In this document: positions 11,801 to 23,060 of the stretch, piece after piece
Position numbering within the stretch: the stretch's first letter is position 1
How the letters are laid out: each line of letters opens with the position of its first letter
Source: Chromobotia macracanthus
Taxonomy: Eukaryota > Chordata > Actinopteri > Cypriniformes > Botiidae
Assembly (NCBI GenBank): GCA_036877525.1
Contig: JAZGTH010000144.1
Span: forward strand, 274,501-338,500
Direction: 5' to 3'
DNA: 64,000 nt
Position numbers and translations under genes: made by a program
The notes under the pieces: model-generated
Databases searched by the model: none
Told to the model about the DNA's origin: nothing
Seen by the model: the letters and a program-made list of their open reading frames with translations, nothing else

Positions 11801-14183
11801 TGATGGTGATACCGTTCAGAGAGCAACTGCAACTTCACGTGATGGTGATACCGTTCAGAGAGTAACTGCGACTTCACGTGATAGTGATACTGTGATACCG
11901 TTCAGAGAGTAACTGCGACTTCACGTGATAGTGATACTGTGATACCGTTCAGAGAGTAACTGCGACTTCACGTGATAGTGATACTGTGATACCGTTCAGA
12001 GAGTAACTGCGACTTCATGTGATGGTGATACCGTGATACCGTTCAGAGACTAACTGGGACTTCACGTGATGGTGATACCGTTCAGAGAGCAACTGCAACT
12101 TCACGTAATGGTGATACCGCTCAGAGAGTAACTGCGACTTCACGTGATGGTGATACCGTTCAGAGAGTAACTGCGACTTCATGTGATAGTGATACTGTGA
12201 TACCGTTCAGAGAGTAACTGCGACTTCACGTGATGGTGATACTGTGATACCGTTCAGAGAGTAACTGCGACTTCACGTGATGGTGATACCGTTCAGAGAG
12301 TAACTGCGACTTCACGTGATGGTGATACCGTTCAGAGAGTAACTGCGACTTCACGTGATGGTGATACCGTTCAACTGCGACTTCACGTGATGGTGATACC
12401 GTTCAGAGAGTAACTGCGACTTCACGTGATGGTGATATTGTGATACCGTTCAGAGAGTAACTGCGACTTCACGTGATAGTGATACTGTGGTACCGTTCAG
12501 AGAGTAACTGCGACTTCATGTGATGGTGATACCGTTCAGAGAGTAACTGCGACTTCACGTGATGGTGATACCGTTCAGAGAGCAACTGCAACTTCACGTG
12601 ATGGTGATACCGTTCAGAGAGTAACTGCGACTTCACGTGATGGTGATACCGTTCAGAGAGTAACTGCGACTTCACGTGATGGTGATACTGTGATACCGTT
12701 CAGAGAGTAACTGCGACTTCACGTGATAGTGATACTGTGATACCGTTCAGAGAGTAACTGCGACTTCACGTGATAGTGATACTGTGATACCGTTCAGAGA
12801 GTAACTGCGACTTCACGTGATAGTGATACTGTGATACCGTTCAGAGAGTAACTGCGACTTCATGTGATGGTGATACCGTGATACCGTTCAGAGACTAACT
12901 GGGACTTCACGTGATGGTGATACCGTTCAGAGAGCAACTGCAACTTCACGTAATGGTGATACCGCTCAGAGAGTAACTGCGACTTCACGTGATGGTGATA
13001 CCGTTCAGAGAGTAACTGCGACTTCATGTGATAGTGATACTGTGATACCGTTCAGAGAGTAACTGCGACTTCACGTGATGGTGATACTGTGATACCGTTC
13101 AGAGAGTAACTGCGACTTCACGTGATGGTGATACCGTTCAGAGAGTAACTGCGACTTCACGTGATGGTGATACCGTTCAGAGAGTAACTGCGCTTCAGGA
13201 TGGTGATACGTTCAACTGCGACTTCACGTGATGGTGATACCGTTCAGTAACTGCGACTTCACGTGATGGTGATATTGTGATACCGTTCAGAGAGTAACTG
13301 CGACTTCACGTGATAGTGATACTGTGGTACCGTTCAGAGAGTAACTGCGACTTCATGTGATGGTGATACCGTTCAGAGAGTAACTGCGACTTCACGTGAT
13401 GGTGATACCGTTCAGAGAGCAACTGCAACTTCACGTGATGGTGATACCGTTCAGAGAGTAACTGCGACTTCACGTGATGGTGATACCGTTCAGAGAGTAA
13501 CTGCGACTTCACGTGATGGTGATACTGTGATACCGTTTAGAGAGTAACTGCGACTTCACGTGATAGTGATACCGTTTAGAGAGTAACTGCGACTTCACGT
13601 GATAGTGATACTGTGATACCGTTTAGAGAGTAACTGCGACTTCACGTGATAGTGATACTGTGATACCGTTCAGAGAGTAACTGCGACTTCACGTGATAGT
13701 GATACTGTGATACCGTTCAGAGAGTAACTGCGACTTCATGTGATGGTGATACCGTGATACCGTTCAGAGAGTAACTGCGACTTCACGTGATGGTGATACC
13801 GTTCAGAGAGCAACTGCAACTTCACGTGATGGTGATACCGTTCAGAGAGTAACTGCGACTTCACGTGATGGTGATACCGTTCAGAGAGTAACTGCGACTT
13901 CACGTGATGGTGATACTGTGATACCGTTCAGAGAGTAATTGCGACTTCACGTGATAGTGATACTGTGATACCGTTCAGAGAGTAACTGCGACTTCACGTG
14001 ATGGTGATACCGTTCAGAGAGTAACTGCGACTTCATGTGATGGTGATACTGTGATACCGTTTAGAGAGTAACTGCGACTTCACGTGATGGTGATACAGTG
14101 ATACCGTTCAGAGAGTAACTGCGACTTCACGTGATAGTGATACTGTGATACCGCTCAGAGAGTAACTGCGACTTCACGTGATG
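5812..14183. repeat. 39/47-bp minisatellite array, about 8.4 kb
   Basis: Basic unit 39 bp (GAGAGTAACTGCGACTT, then CACGTGATGG, then TGATACCGTTCA). A frequent 47-bp variant duplicates the 8-bp word CCGTGATA. I estimate about 200 units. Most units contain the palindromic octamer TCACGTGA. Differences between copies fall mainly at CpG sites (GCGACT/GCAACT, CACGTG/CATGTG/CACATG, ACCG/ACTG), the signature of methyl-CpG decay. Larger duplications are visible: blocks near 7.5-9.3 kb recur about 1.93-2.05 kb downstream, and blocks near 12.0-12.7 kb recur about 0.84 kb downstream. Short minus-strand frames repeating VKSQLLSERYHHH are by-products of the 39-bp period. Confidence 0.97.
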
Positions 14184-14915
14184 TCAGTGAAAACTTCATG
14201 AACTCGTTTGAAAGTTTTACGGTAGAGCGGCGCTTTCTTTTTCTAACTCTCCGATGATTATTTACACACTCGTGGCGCGCGGGTCTGTGGGTGAAGCTGC
14301 AGGGCAGCACGGCATTTTTTGTTTCCCTCCATCAGGGGTATCATTTGTGGGATGTTGGTCTATGAGTCTGCTGTTTTCCATTGTTGCTGTTTGTCCACCT
14401 TCATGATGAACAAACGCTGCAGAATGGAAAGATGTGCTGTTGTCATGGTTCCTTCTGTTGTCATGGTTCCTTCTGTTGTTGGCCGCAGGAACCTCGTACA
14501 CTCTCCAATATGAAAAAAGTCCCCGGTTGGGATGGTCACTTTGTGCTGCCTTCTCCTGTCTTCTATCTTTGTCTGCCTTGGACAACTTGCTGTAGTTGTG
14601 TGATAGAACATATAAATGAATGTTTTTTTAAGTCATATTTATATCCTCTACCATGGAGTTGTGGTCAAAATGGGCCGCAAAAGACAAATACAAAACATGA
14701 ATATGTAGAAAACAATGCAAAATGTTACAAGAGTGGTGTTTAATACAATGCATTAATACAGACAGGCTGTGAGTGTATGAACAGAGTTGCATGTTAGTGT
14801 TACAGTATTTGTGGGTGAAAAATTAGTTAAAGTGAGTGAATTAGTGATGTACTGAATGAAGTGTACATTCTTTATGAAAGCAATATCACATTAATTCATC
14901 ATTCTGTTAGACTCT
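14184..14915. other. Unique sequence after the 39-bp array
   Basis: No gene recognised. Overlapping small frames exist on both strands around 14260-14740 but none resembles a known protein or has splice context. A 20-bp word (GTCATGGTTCCTTCTGTT) is duplicated in tandem near 14440-14478. Confidence 0.4.
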
Positions 14916-15160
14916 ATGGCCTGGTTTTACAGACAGGGCTTTTATTAAGCCAGAATTAGGTTTGAGGTAAATTAGGAGTTTTAAGTAGCTTTTATAAATG
15001 TGCCTTAGAAAATAGAATGACTGGTGTGCATCCTGAGACAAAACAATGGCACTGATATTTTTTAAAACAGGTTAGTGCATGTTGTTTTCAGTTAAGACAG
15101 CTCAAACATGCATTTTAATCTGGAACTAGACTTAAGCCCTGTCTGAGGAACTGGGCCTAT
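14916..15160. mobile_element. Short inverted-repeat element (MITE-like)
   Basis: The left end reads GGCCTGGTTTTACAGACAGG and the right end contains CCTGTCTGAGGAACTGGGCC, its imperfect reverse complement, about 245 bp apart. The internal sequence has no coding capacity. This is the form of a non-autonomous DNA transposon. I recognise it as a widespread fish repeat type but do not assign a family name. Confidence 0.6.
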
Positions 15161-17454
15161 ATCAGCACATTGTGATAACACCTCGTATGTGATTTTTGTT
15201 TATATTCACAGGTTTAAGCCTATTTCCAGACTAAATAGAATAGAATATCTTTATTGTCATTGTATAGATGTACAACGGAATTGTTAATCTCCCATTAAAG
15301 TACACACACATACATACACATAAAAAACTGTAAATCGAAACAAATGTAAATACTAGTATGGAATGAGGAAAAAGCGCAAATGTTTAATTAAGGTTCAGAA
15401 AGTCTTTTGTGGGTTAGGGTACAGCATTATATACAGCATTATAGATTGCCCTGCACAGCTACTGTAGCTTATATATGTTTCTTGGATCATATAGTAAATG
15501 AAGCCTCTTCCCTGTCTTCTCCTTCTGCCACATCTGCCAGATGTTACACATACATCTGCATACACATACAAACAATACTGTTGATGACATTACGTAACAA
15601 ACACAAAAATGGGAGGGTCAAAAAAGACTTTTGCACTGATGTTAAACTTCTGAACACACATCTCAAACATTTAAAAGCAATTTGACTTCCAGTTGAAGTT
15701 TTACTGCCAATGTCTGAGTTAATTTGCTCTTTACAGATCTTAAATGCCCTCTAGTGGCAATAATCTTGAAATGCCATTTATTGGTAAAATGTAGTAATTC
15801 TGAGGTACATAAATACCTCATTAATAAACAGAATTACAAATAAACAAATTTTAAAATAAAAGCATAATCATAATAACACGTTTCTCAAGCCAACATAATA
15901 TGTTTAAATCAAACAACATAATGTTGGCTTTCTCAAGCTCTTTGCACATGCGCAGCAGCTGAACCGACCAGGAAAAGCAGGAAATATATTGCTTAATTGT
16001 AATCTCAGCCAGCGATTTCAAAGATATCTGTCCTCCCTTATTCAAGTAACTATGACTTGGTCTAGATTGACTGAAACTGCCTAAAGGCGTTGATGGCTGC
16101 TTTGTAACTCTTTAAGACTTAATGTAGGTAATAATAATCCAGACGCAAAGTAAAAACGGCACTTTCTGAGCTACAGGATTTCAGAAATGTAAGCCATCAC
16201 AAAGACGTTCAGTTATCACACCGCACAGTCGTGCTTGTCAAGCGCCCACAGAGGAAAACACGTAACGTGAATCATGTTCTGGGTTCTTCTGCTGCTTATG
16301 CCTGTGCGTAGTGTTTTATTCAAGTGTATACTGGATTTGCCTTGTTGAAATCTCATTTATCTAACGCATTAAGCATCTGAATATATTTACACCTTCATTA
16401 AGGGGGTCGTTGTCTTAGCAGTAGATGGTGTTTATGATCAATTTAATAAAAAAAAATTAAAAAGGTAATTTTTGTCCTGATTGTTGTTTTAGAACATGAT
16501 CTGTTCATTAATGAAAAACAGTGCTAATGTTTATTCATACTAATGTTAATTCGTACAATATGTAATTATTGACTAGTAATGTTTTTTGCTTTGTTTTGTG
16601 TCAGTTGTGTCAGCAACAGCTAAATAATGCACTATTTTAATGGCTAATAAATAATGGCTATTTTAAGAGCCAACTCAGAGAGCATCTTTGGTTTTGTAAC
16701 TATATTTTTTGACTGAGTGCACTTATTTGCAGGTAGATCAATCACAGCTACATCATGCAGCGAGGTAGTCATTAGTAATGTCCTAATGAACAACTTTAAG
16801 CATTAAGTTATCCAGAAAAGGCCTTTTGAACATATTAAACATAAATTATGTATTGACAAATAATTGTAAAATAAATTATTTGTCGTACTATGTGCCTAGT
16901 AGTCATGTTAGCATTTATTAAATATGTTATCAAAACTGTATTTGTTACATGTAACCACATTACATTATTATATTTCTCTTTCTCCAGACTGGAAGGACTT
17001 CTCCAGACCATATAGAAGGCCTGACAGTTTCAGTAAAGACCTCATGCAGGGCAAAGACTGTTGCAGAACAACATTTCCAAAGTATATTAACTTATCCTAA
17101 TCTTAGATAGAAGCAGATGCATAAGAAGCATCAAACCATGGCCAACATAAGGAGGAAGCCTGCTACCGTGCCATGGATTTTTTAAAATACTAAACATATG
17201 TTTTGCTTTTGATAAAAGAGACAGCTAAATTAATAAATACATTTAAATGGATAAGGTTTTGTCATTTTCATTACAGTTTCATTATAGCTATTATATGAAT
17301 ATACTGCCTTAATTAGGCAAAGTATCTGGCAACAGTTGGAGGTCCAAGCCTATACTACTATTATAGGTATATATGTATAACTATATTATAACTACTTTGA
17401 TTACTGTACTGTACTGTATATTTTTTAAAAATACATATTAAAATAGCAACAGAT
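15161..17454. other. AT-rich intergenic sequence, no gene recognised
   Basis: Low-complexity AT-rich DNA without a supported exon. Around 15235-15290 there is a TATCTTTATTGTCATTGTAT stretch of the kind that recurs as dispersed repeats in fish, which I could not assign. The rest shows nothing I can name. Confidence 0.35.
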
Positions 17455-18385
17455 TTATTCATTATACATGATACATCTTATACCATTTTTATCTAATCAT
17501 CCCATAAAACTTGTATATCAGCAGCCCATTCTTTATGCTGCTTAATTCAGAATAAAGAGAGAGAGGGTGTCAACAAGAGAGAGAGTGAGTTAATGAGAGA
17601 GAGAGTGTCAGCAAGAGAGAGAGAGAGAGGAGAGGGTCAGCGAGAGAAAGAGAGAAGAGTGTCAGCGAGAGAGAGAGAGAGAGAGAAGTGTCAGCGAGAG
17701 AGAGAAAAGTGTCAGCGAGAGAAAGAGAGAAGAGTGTCAGCAAGAGAGAGAGAGAGAGAGAGAAGTGTCAGCGAGAGAGAGAAAAGTGTCAGCGAGAGAG
17801 AAAGAAGAGTGTCAGCGAGAGAGAGAGAGAGAAGAGTGTCAGCGAGAGAGAGAAGAGTGTCAGCGAGAGAAAGAGAGAGAGAAGAGTGTCAGCGAGAGAA
17901 AGAGTGTCAGCAAGAGAGAGAGAGAGGGAGAAGAGTGTCAGCGAGAGAGAGAGAGAGAAGAGTGTCAGCGAGAGAGAGAGAAGTGTCAGCGAGAGAGAAA
18001 GAAGAGTGTCAGCGAGAGAGAAAGAAGAGTGTCAGCGAGAGAGAGAGAGAAACAGAGAGAGAAGAGTGTCAGCGAGAGAAAGAGAAGTGTCAGCGAGAGA
18101 GAGAGAAGAGTGTCAGCGAGAGAGAGAAGAGTGTCAGCTAGAGAGAGAGAGAGCACGTGTCAGTGAGAGAGAAAAGAAAGTGTCAGAGAGAGAGAGATTA
18201 TACAGTTTTATTGTATCAATAAATTTCACTTTCTAGAAGTATTTAATGTGTAAACTCCCACTCTTTCCTATGTATTATATGGCTTTAGTGCTTTTATGGA
18301 ATGATCAGATGTAGTGGGCCAGTCTGGGCCAAAATGCCAGGGCTAATTTTTTTGTCTCAGTCCAGCTCTGCATGGCAGGATAAAA
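17455..18385 (+). mobile_element. hAT-like DNA transposon relic containing the GA-rich array
   Basis: The left part (ATACATCTTATACCATTTTT then CAGCCCATTCTTTATGCTG) matches, with substitutions, sequence at 42715-42770 (ATACATCTCATACTATTTTT, CCCATTCTTTATTCTGC). The right part (18311-18378, GGGCCAGTCTGGGCC, CCAGGGCTAATTTTTTTGTC, CATGGCAGG) looks like the opposite terminus of the same repeat. Assignment to a hAT-type family rests on my recollection of similar fish termini and is uncertain; that the two loci share a dispersed element is directly visible. Confidence 0.45.
17555..18200 (+). repeat. GA-rich minisatellite with GTGTCAGC core
   Basis: Irregular tandem units of (GA)n joined by AGAGTGTCAGCGAGAGA, roughly 20-35 bp each. 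Purine tracts of this kind can form triplex or other non-B structures. All three plus-strand frames stay open because the unit has no stop in any of them, giving apparent Arg/Glu/Ser-rich proteins of 133-182 residues; these are satellite artefacts. The array sits inside the transposon relic described here. Confidence 0.9.
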
Positions 18386-19160
18386 AAAATGACTCATATT
18401 TATATTTCATATTATATGTCTCATATTAATATTTCATATTATATCTAATCAAAATGCAGGGTTTTGCAGCTTTCTGAGGTTTAAATGTCTTAACAGTACT
18501 TGAACAACTGTGACAAAATGCTGCAAAGCTACAGCATGTGAGGTGAAGGCCTGCATTAAAACATGGATCCGCAATGCAAATGGACAGGGATGGGGGACAG
18601 CAAGAAAGGGCTAGATGGGCAAAAAGGGTCCCCACTGCCTCTAACGTGACTTAGTTTATAGTTTTAATATACATTTAAATTTTTAATTAAAATTTTAATT
18701 TACTTTACATGTGTTTTAATGCTTTACATGCTTTCTGTATATACAGAACAATTCCCCACACTTTGTCCAGTGTGCCCACACTTTGCCCACAGTTTTAATT
18801 CATTCTTACATGTGTTTTAAGTGTTCTGTGGTTTTGTTAGTTTTGTGTTTATTGCTGTTTTAAATGGCTTATTATTAACTTTATTGTTGTTTTTATTGTT
18901 TTTTATTGCTATTGTTGTTCAAAATAAATCTTAATATATTTTTTTATTTTTATTATTATTATTATTATTATTGGCTGTGAATTATTCATTTAAAGCCTGA
19001 CACATTATTACTCCTTTCTGTATATGCAGAACATTTCTGCACACTTTGCCCAGTGTGCCCACAGTATGCTCACATCTAGCCCACAATTTTGGCCGGCCCA
19101 TGGGGGCCCCACACACGTGCCCCTCATTTCACAATGGTATTGGGCCCCACACAGACCTCA
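18386..19160. other. Intergenic sequence with degenerate direct repeat
   Basis: About 50 bp around 18735-18785 (ACACTTTGTCCAGTGTGCCC) recurs at 19030-19075 (ACACTTTGCCCAGTGTGCCC), suggesting an old dispersed or duplicated element. A (TTA)n microsatellite lies near 18948-18972. No gene seen. Confidence 0.45.
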
Positions 19161-19207
19161 AAGGGGCATGTTTGCTGAGTCTGAGTTTAGCACGTGAACA
19201 ACGACCA

Positions 19208-19215
19208 TATAAAAA
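19208..19215 (+). promoter_or_regulatory. TATA box of the Harbinger Myb-like ORF
   Basis: TATAAAAA lies 44 bp upstream of the ATG at 19252. The position and the start context (ACCATGG) fit a promoter for the transposon's accessory gene. Probably inert now, since the gene is broken. Confidence 0.5.
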
Positions 19216-19251
19216 GCCATAATCAATGGAGCGCCAATATTACGGATCACC

Positions 19252-19322
19252 ATGGCAACCGCATGTGGAAAAAGGTGTGCATGCTTTTCACCAGTTGAAT
19301 TAAAAGTGCTGGCGCATCAACA
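19252..19322 (+). pseudogene. Harbinger Myb/SANT-like protein, N-terminal fragment
   Basis: Twenty-four codons in optimal start context read MATACGKRCACFSP then VELKVLAHQ. That is the opening of the Myb/SANT-like (NAIF1-related) DNA-binding protein that Harbinger elements carry alongside the transposase (family knowledge). The frame stops where L2 sequence begins at about 19323. The rest of the protein resumes at 20616, so the gene was split by the LINE insertion. Confidence 0.6.
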
Positions 19323-20390
19323 TCTCTAACAGCCGTCAACTATTCTCAACTTTCTCATCTCACCTTAGTCCCCCCACCTCCCCCCACTACATCTCTGACT
19401 GCCAACGACCAATGACTTTGCCAGGTTTTTCACAGATAAGGTGGCTACCATCAGCAACCAATTCTCTGCACCGCACACCCCTTACCCCCCTTTACCTCCA
19501 TGCCATCCAACACTCTCCTCTTTCTCTCCTCTCTATCCTCTCCAACAGTCCTACCACCTGCCCCCTTGACCATATCCCTTCACATCTACTGCAAGCAATC
19601 TCTCCATCACAGCTGCCTGAACTCACACACATTCTAAACATGTCAATCCCTACAGAAAATGTTCCCTCCTTGTTCAAACAGGCTCGGGTAACCCCACTTT
19701 TAAAAAAACCTACACTCGTCCCCTCAGTGGTCAACAACTATAGACCAGTTTGATTCCTACTGTTCTTCTCAAAGGTTCTTGAAAAGGTTGTGTTTAATCA
19801 GCTGTCTTCCTGTCTCTCACAGAACAACCTACTTGACAGTCAACAGTCTGGTTTCAAAAAAGGACATTCCACAGAGACTGCCCTACTGTCTGTGGTTGAA
19901 AGCCTACGGCAGACAAGAGCCAACTCCATGTCATCTGTCCTAATTCTTCTTGACCTCTCTGCCACTTTTGACACAGTGAACCACCAGTTCCTGTTATCTG
20001 CACACTCCAACCTGGGCATCTCTGGACCTGCATTCAACTGGTTCAGCTCATATTTCACAGACAGATCTTTCAAGGTATCATGGAAGAGGTGGGGAGTCAC
20101 TGGGGTCCCACAGGGATTAGTTCTTGCTCCTCTCCTCTTCTAAACATACACAGCTTCATTAGGTGCAGTCATTAAAGCACATTTTTCTTTAGAATGTAAA
20201 GCACAGGCTTCTCAAACCACTGTTACACAGATGATGCACAGGTTTAGCCCACCATTGCTGCCCGGATCTCTGCAGCCAATGCAACCAAACTCCTGCAAAT
20301 GATCCAGAATGCTGCAGCATGTTTTGTCTTCAATCAACCAAAAAGAGCCCATGTCACACCCCTCCTAACTTCAGCTGAAAATGAAATATA
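19323..20390 (+). pseudogene. L2-type LINE reverse transcriptase fragment
   Basis: Translation gives reverse-transcriptase landmarks of the L2/CR1 group: FARFFTDKVATISNQFS, VTPLLKKP, NNYRPV, SKVLEKVV, QQSGFKKGHSTETALL, LILLDLSATFDTVNH, GVPQGLVLAPLLF, and the catalytic YADD box altered to YTDD near 20233. Then LQMIQNAAACFVFNQPKRAH, from the domain's C-terminal side, follows after a deletion. Stops (for example after NNYRPV at 19752 and after LAPLLF) and frameshifts near 19410 make it dead. It lacks ORF1 and the endonuclease, so it is 5'-truncated in the usual LINE way. It lies within the Harbinger element. Confidence 0.85.
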
Positions 20391-20615
20391 AAAACATTAT
20401 TCAATCAAGTAAGGCTTAAGCATAAAAGGCTCATGGTTGTAGGCTACCTGATTTTACAAACATTTGACATTAATTATTAACTAAATATCATTCGGTCTCT
20501 ATTTCAATGTGCAGCAGCTTTTTCCACATAATTCTAATGCTGCTTTCACTCAAATGTTCTCTCATCTAAACTTACATTTCTTAATTAGGGTAATTAACAT
20601 TTGACTTCTGCTCAG

Positions 20616-21062
20616 CCAACAGAAGAAAAGGCAGATGTTTGCAAAACGGAGGGAGTAACTGCGCCACCACCTCTGACTGATGCAGAGGAGATGGCCCTGA
20701 GCCTCAACACTGGAAGGCCAGTGGCTGAGGGAATTCCAGGAGGGAGTTCATTAGAGCCAGTCACCCCCAGAATACAAGTACCTTCATAAAATGTAAGAGG
20801 CATACTTATATATTTTTATTTTAGTTATTTTTATAGAGTCTGTTTTTTATATTTGCATTTATTTCACTTTGGGTTGGATATCTCATTGGCCCCAACATAT
20901 TGTGATGGTACTATCAGCCTTGTGGAGTCTCCTATCACAACACAACCCCTGGCAGTTGTAAGTAGCCTACTTAAAACATCAGAAATTATGGCAAGTAGTA
21001 TTATAAAGTGTACTAAATGAAAAGCTCATCTTCACAGAACGATGGGGATGATGAAACAGTTT
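20616..21062 (+). pseudogene. Harbinger Myb/SANT-like protein, C-terminal fragments
   Basis: After an acceptor (TTCTGCTCAG) the frame reads TAPPPLTDAEEMALSLN then GRPVAEGIPGGSS to about 20780. A second piece near 20890-20957 reads CDGTISLVESPITTQPLAV, followed by a donor-like GTAAGT. A third near 21040-21062 reads NDGDDETV then stop. These proline-rich and acidic blocks are the C-terminal half of the Harbinger accessory protein as I know it. The first piece is open, but without the N-terminal exon joined to it the gene cannot be intact. Confidence 0.6.
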
Positions 21063-21429
21063 AATATTACGTGCCTACACATCACACAATCTGTTCATTT
21101 ACATTTCTTCACATTTTTGGGTGAAGTAGCCTATAGAATGTAAGTTTATATCTAAGTATAAGCCAACAGTCTTGTATTTATTTTAGTTACCAAGAGTTAT
21201 ATACCCTTATTAAAAAAAACTATAAAAAAACACTAAATAAATTATATATATCTGGACTGCCAAATCCAAAAGCCAGAATAGGAGGATAAAGAATAACTGT
21301 TGCTTTTGTATTTGTAGGAAATGAAGACCAATAAATTGTGAATGTGTTTATTTAACAGCTCTTGGTGGTTGTGGTGGAGGTGGTTGATTTAATCCAATAA
21401 AAAACTGTGGCATATATTATCTCGGACTA

Positions 21430-21592
21430 CCCTTCCATCCTGGAAATCTGCAGGATGGATGAGATCTTCCTCTGGGTTTTGGTATTTATAGGGCAAGGGT
21501 GTTGCTCCCCTCTAATTATGACAATATTATGGAGAACAACACATGCCACAATAATACCATAGGCCCTCTCAGGGTTTACCCTGAGGTGACGT
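21430..21592 (-). pseudogene. Harbinger transposase (HARBI1-like), C-terminal fragment
   Basis: Read on the minus strand, 21592 down to about 21430 gives LRHLRVNPERAYGIIVACV then VLHNIVIIRGEQHPCP. This is the end of the DDE nuclease domain of PIF/Harbinger transposases (the VxPExxxxIIxACxVLHNI block). The last nucleotides of the fragment are also the seed of the adjoining 65-bp tandem repeat. Confidence 0.75.
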
Positions 21593-22778
21593 AGACACTA
21601 AAGTTTTATTGTTGGTTTTAGTAGGGGTTATTAGTGTTGGTGGTGTTGGTTTTAGTAGGGGTTATTAATGTTGGTTACCCTGAGGTGACGTAGACACTAA
21701 AGTTTTATTATTGGTTTTAGTAGGGGTTATTAGTGTTGGTTACCCTGAGGTGACGTAGACACTAAAGTTTTATTATTGGTTTTAGTAGGGGTTATTAGTG
21801 TTGGTTACCCTGAGGTGATGTAGATACTAAAGTTTTATTGTTGGTTTTAGTAGGGGTTATTAATGTTGGTTACCCTGAGGTGACGTAGACACTAAAGTTT
21901 TATTGTTGGTTTTAGTAGGGGTTATTAGTGTTGGTTACCCTGAGGTGATGTAGATACTAAAGTTTTATTGTTGGTTTTAGTAGGGGTTATTAATGTTGGT
22001 TACCCTGAGGTGACGTAGACACTAAAGTTTTATTATTGGTTTTAGTAGGGGTTATTAGTGTTGGTTACCCTGAGGTGACGTAGACACTAAAGTTTTATTG
22101 TTGGTTTTAGTAGGGGTTAATAGTGTTGGTTACCCCGAGGTGACGTAGATACTAAAGTTTTATTGTTGGTTTTAGTAGGGGTTATTAGTGTTGGTTACCC
22201 TGAGGTGATGTAGATACTAAAGTTTTATTGTTGGTTTTAGTAGGGGTTATTAATGTTGGTTACCCTGAGGTGACGTAGACACTAAAGTTTTATTATTGGT
22301 TTTAGTAGGGGTTATTAATGTTGGTTACCCTGAGGTGACGTAGACACTAAAGTTTTATTATTGGTTTTAGTAGGGGTTATTAGTGTTGGTTACCCTGAGG
22401 TGACGTAGACACTAAAGTTTTATTGTTGGTTTTAGTAGGGGTTAATAGTGTTGGTTACCCCGAGGTGACGTAGACACTAAAGTTTTATTGTTGGTTTTAG
22501 TAGGGGTTAATAGTGTTGGTTACCCCGAGGTGACGTAGATACTAAAGTTTTATTGTTGGTTTTAGTAGGGGTTATTAGTGTTGGTTACCCTGAGGTGATG
22601 TAGATTCTAAAGTTTTATTGTTGGTTTTAGTAGGGGTTATTAGTGTTGGTTACCCTGAGGTGACATAGATACTAAAGATTTATTGTTGGTTTTAGTAGGG
22701 GTTGTTAGTGTTGGTGGTGTTGGTTTTAGTAGGGGTTGTTAGTGTTGGTGGTGTTGGTTGTAGTAGGGGTTGTTAGTG
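21576..22778. repeat. 65-bp minisatellite grown in the transposase gene
   Basis: About 18 units of 65 bp, each with TACCCTGAGGTGACGTAGAC and TTGGTTTTAGTAGGGGTTAT. The first 20-base block is the complement of transposase codons LRHLRVN next door, so the array expanded from transposon coding sequence. Copies differ mainly at GACG/GATG, GACACT/GATACT and TTATTG/TTATTA. Shorter 30-bp units (GTTGGTGGTGTTGG) flank it at both ends. Confidence 0.93.
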
Positions 22779-22782
22779 TTGG

Positions 22783-23060
22783 TTGGCATGGGTAACCCCT
22801 GTCTCCCAGCAGAAAGCCATCAATCTCTCCTGTAAGTTCACATTGCTTTGTTGCAGCATGTTTTCCACAGACAAACATGACAAAGTGCTATACATAGACA
22901 TGCCCCTGTGTAGTGTATACATTTACTTCCCACATTCTAGCCTGTTGCTCTCTGTCGACTCACGAGTCTTAAACAGAGCTGGGCCACTTGGCCTCCACGT
23001 TTGTTATTATATGTGCAGCATCACATATAATCTTGACAGTGCAAAGAATGAGACATGAGT
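22783..23060 (-). pseudogene. Harbinger transposase (HARBI1-like), central fragments
   Basis: On the minus strand, 23038 down to about 22935 reads VKIICDAAHIITNVEAKWPS followed by a stop and a frameshift where family members have SVHDSRIFRES. After an intron-like gap with acceptor CTTACAG, 22832-22786 reads EIDGFLLGDRGYPCQ. Both are DDE-domain blocks of Harbinger transposase, in correct order with the C-terminal fragment across the minisatellite. Broken by nonsense and indel. Confidence 0.75.

Noticed and set aside
5812..14183. CRISPR array
   Set aside because: Units are contiguous with no unique spacers, the length varies by an 8-bp duplication, and the surroundings are vertebrate. It is a minisatellite.
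14262..14743. Small overlapping genes after the E-box array
   Set aside because: Both strands are open over the same bases, without homology, start context or splice sites.
17593..18236. Three overlapping Arg/Glu/Ser-rich frames resembling an SR or caldesmon-like protein
   Set aside because: All three frames of the same GA-rich satellite are open, which is what sequence composition predicts; no real gene needs all three.
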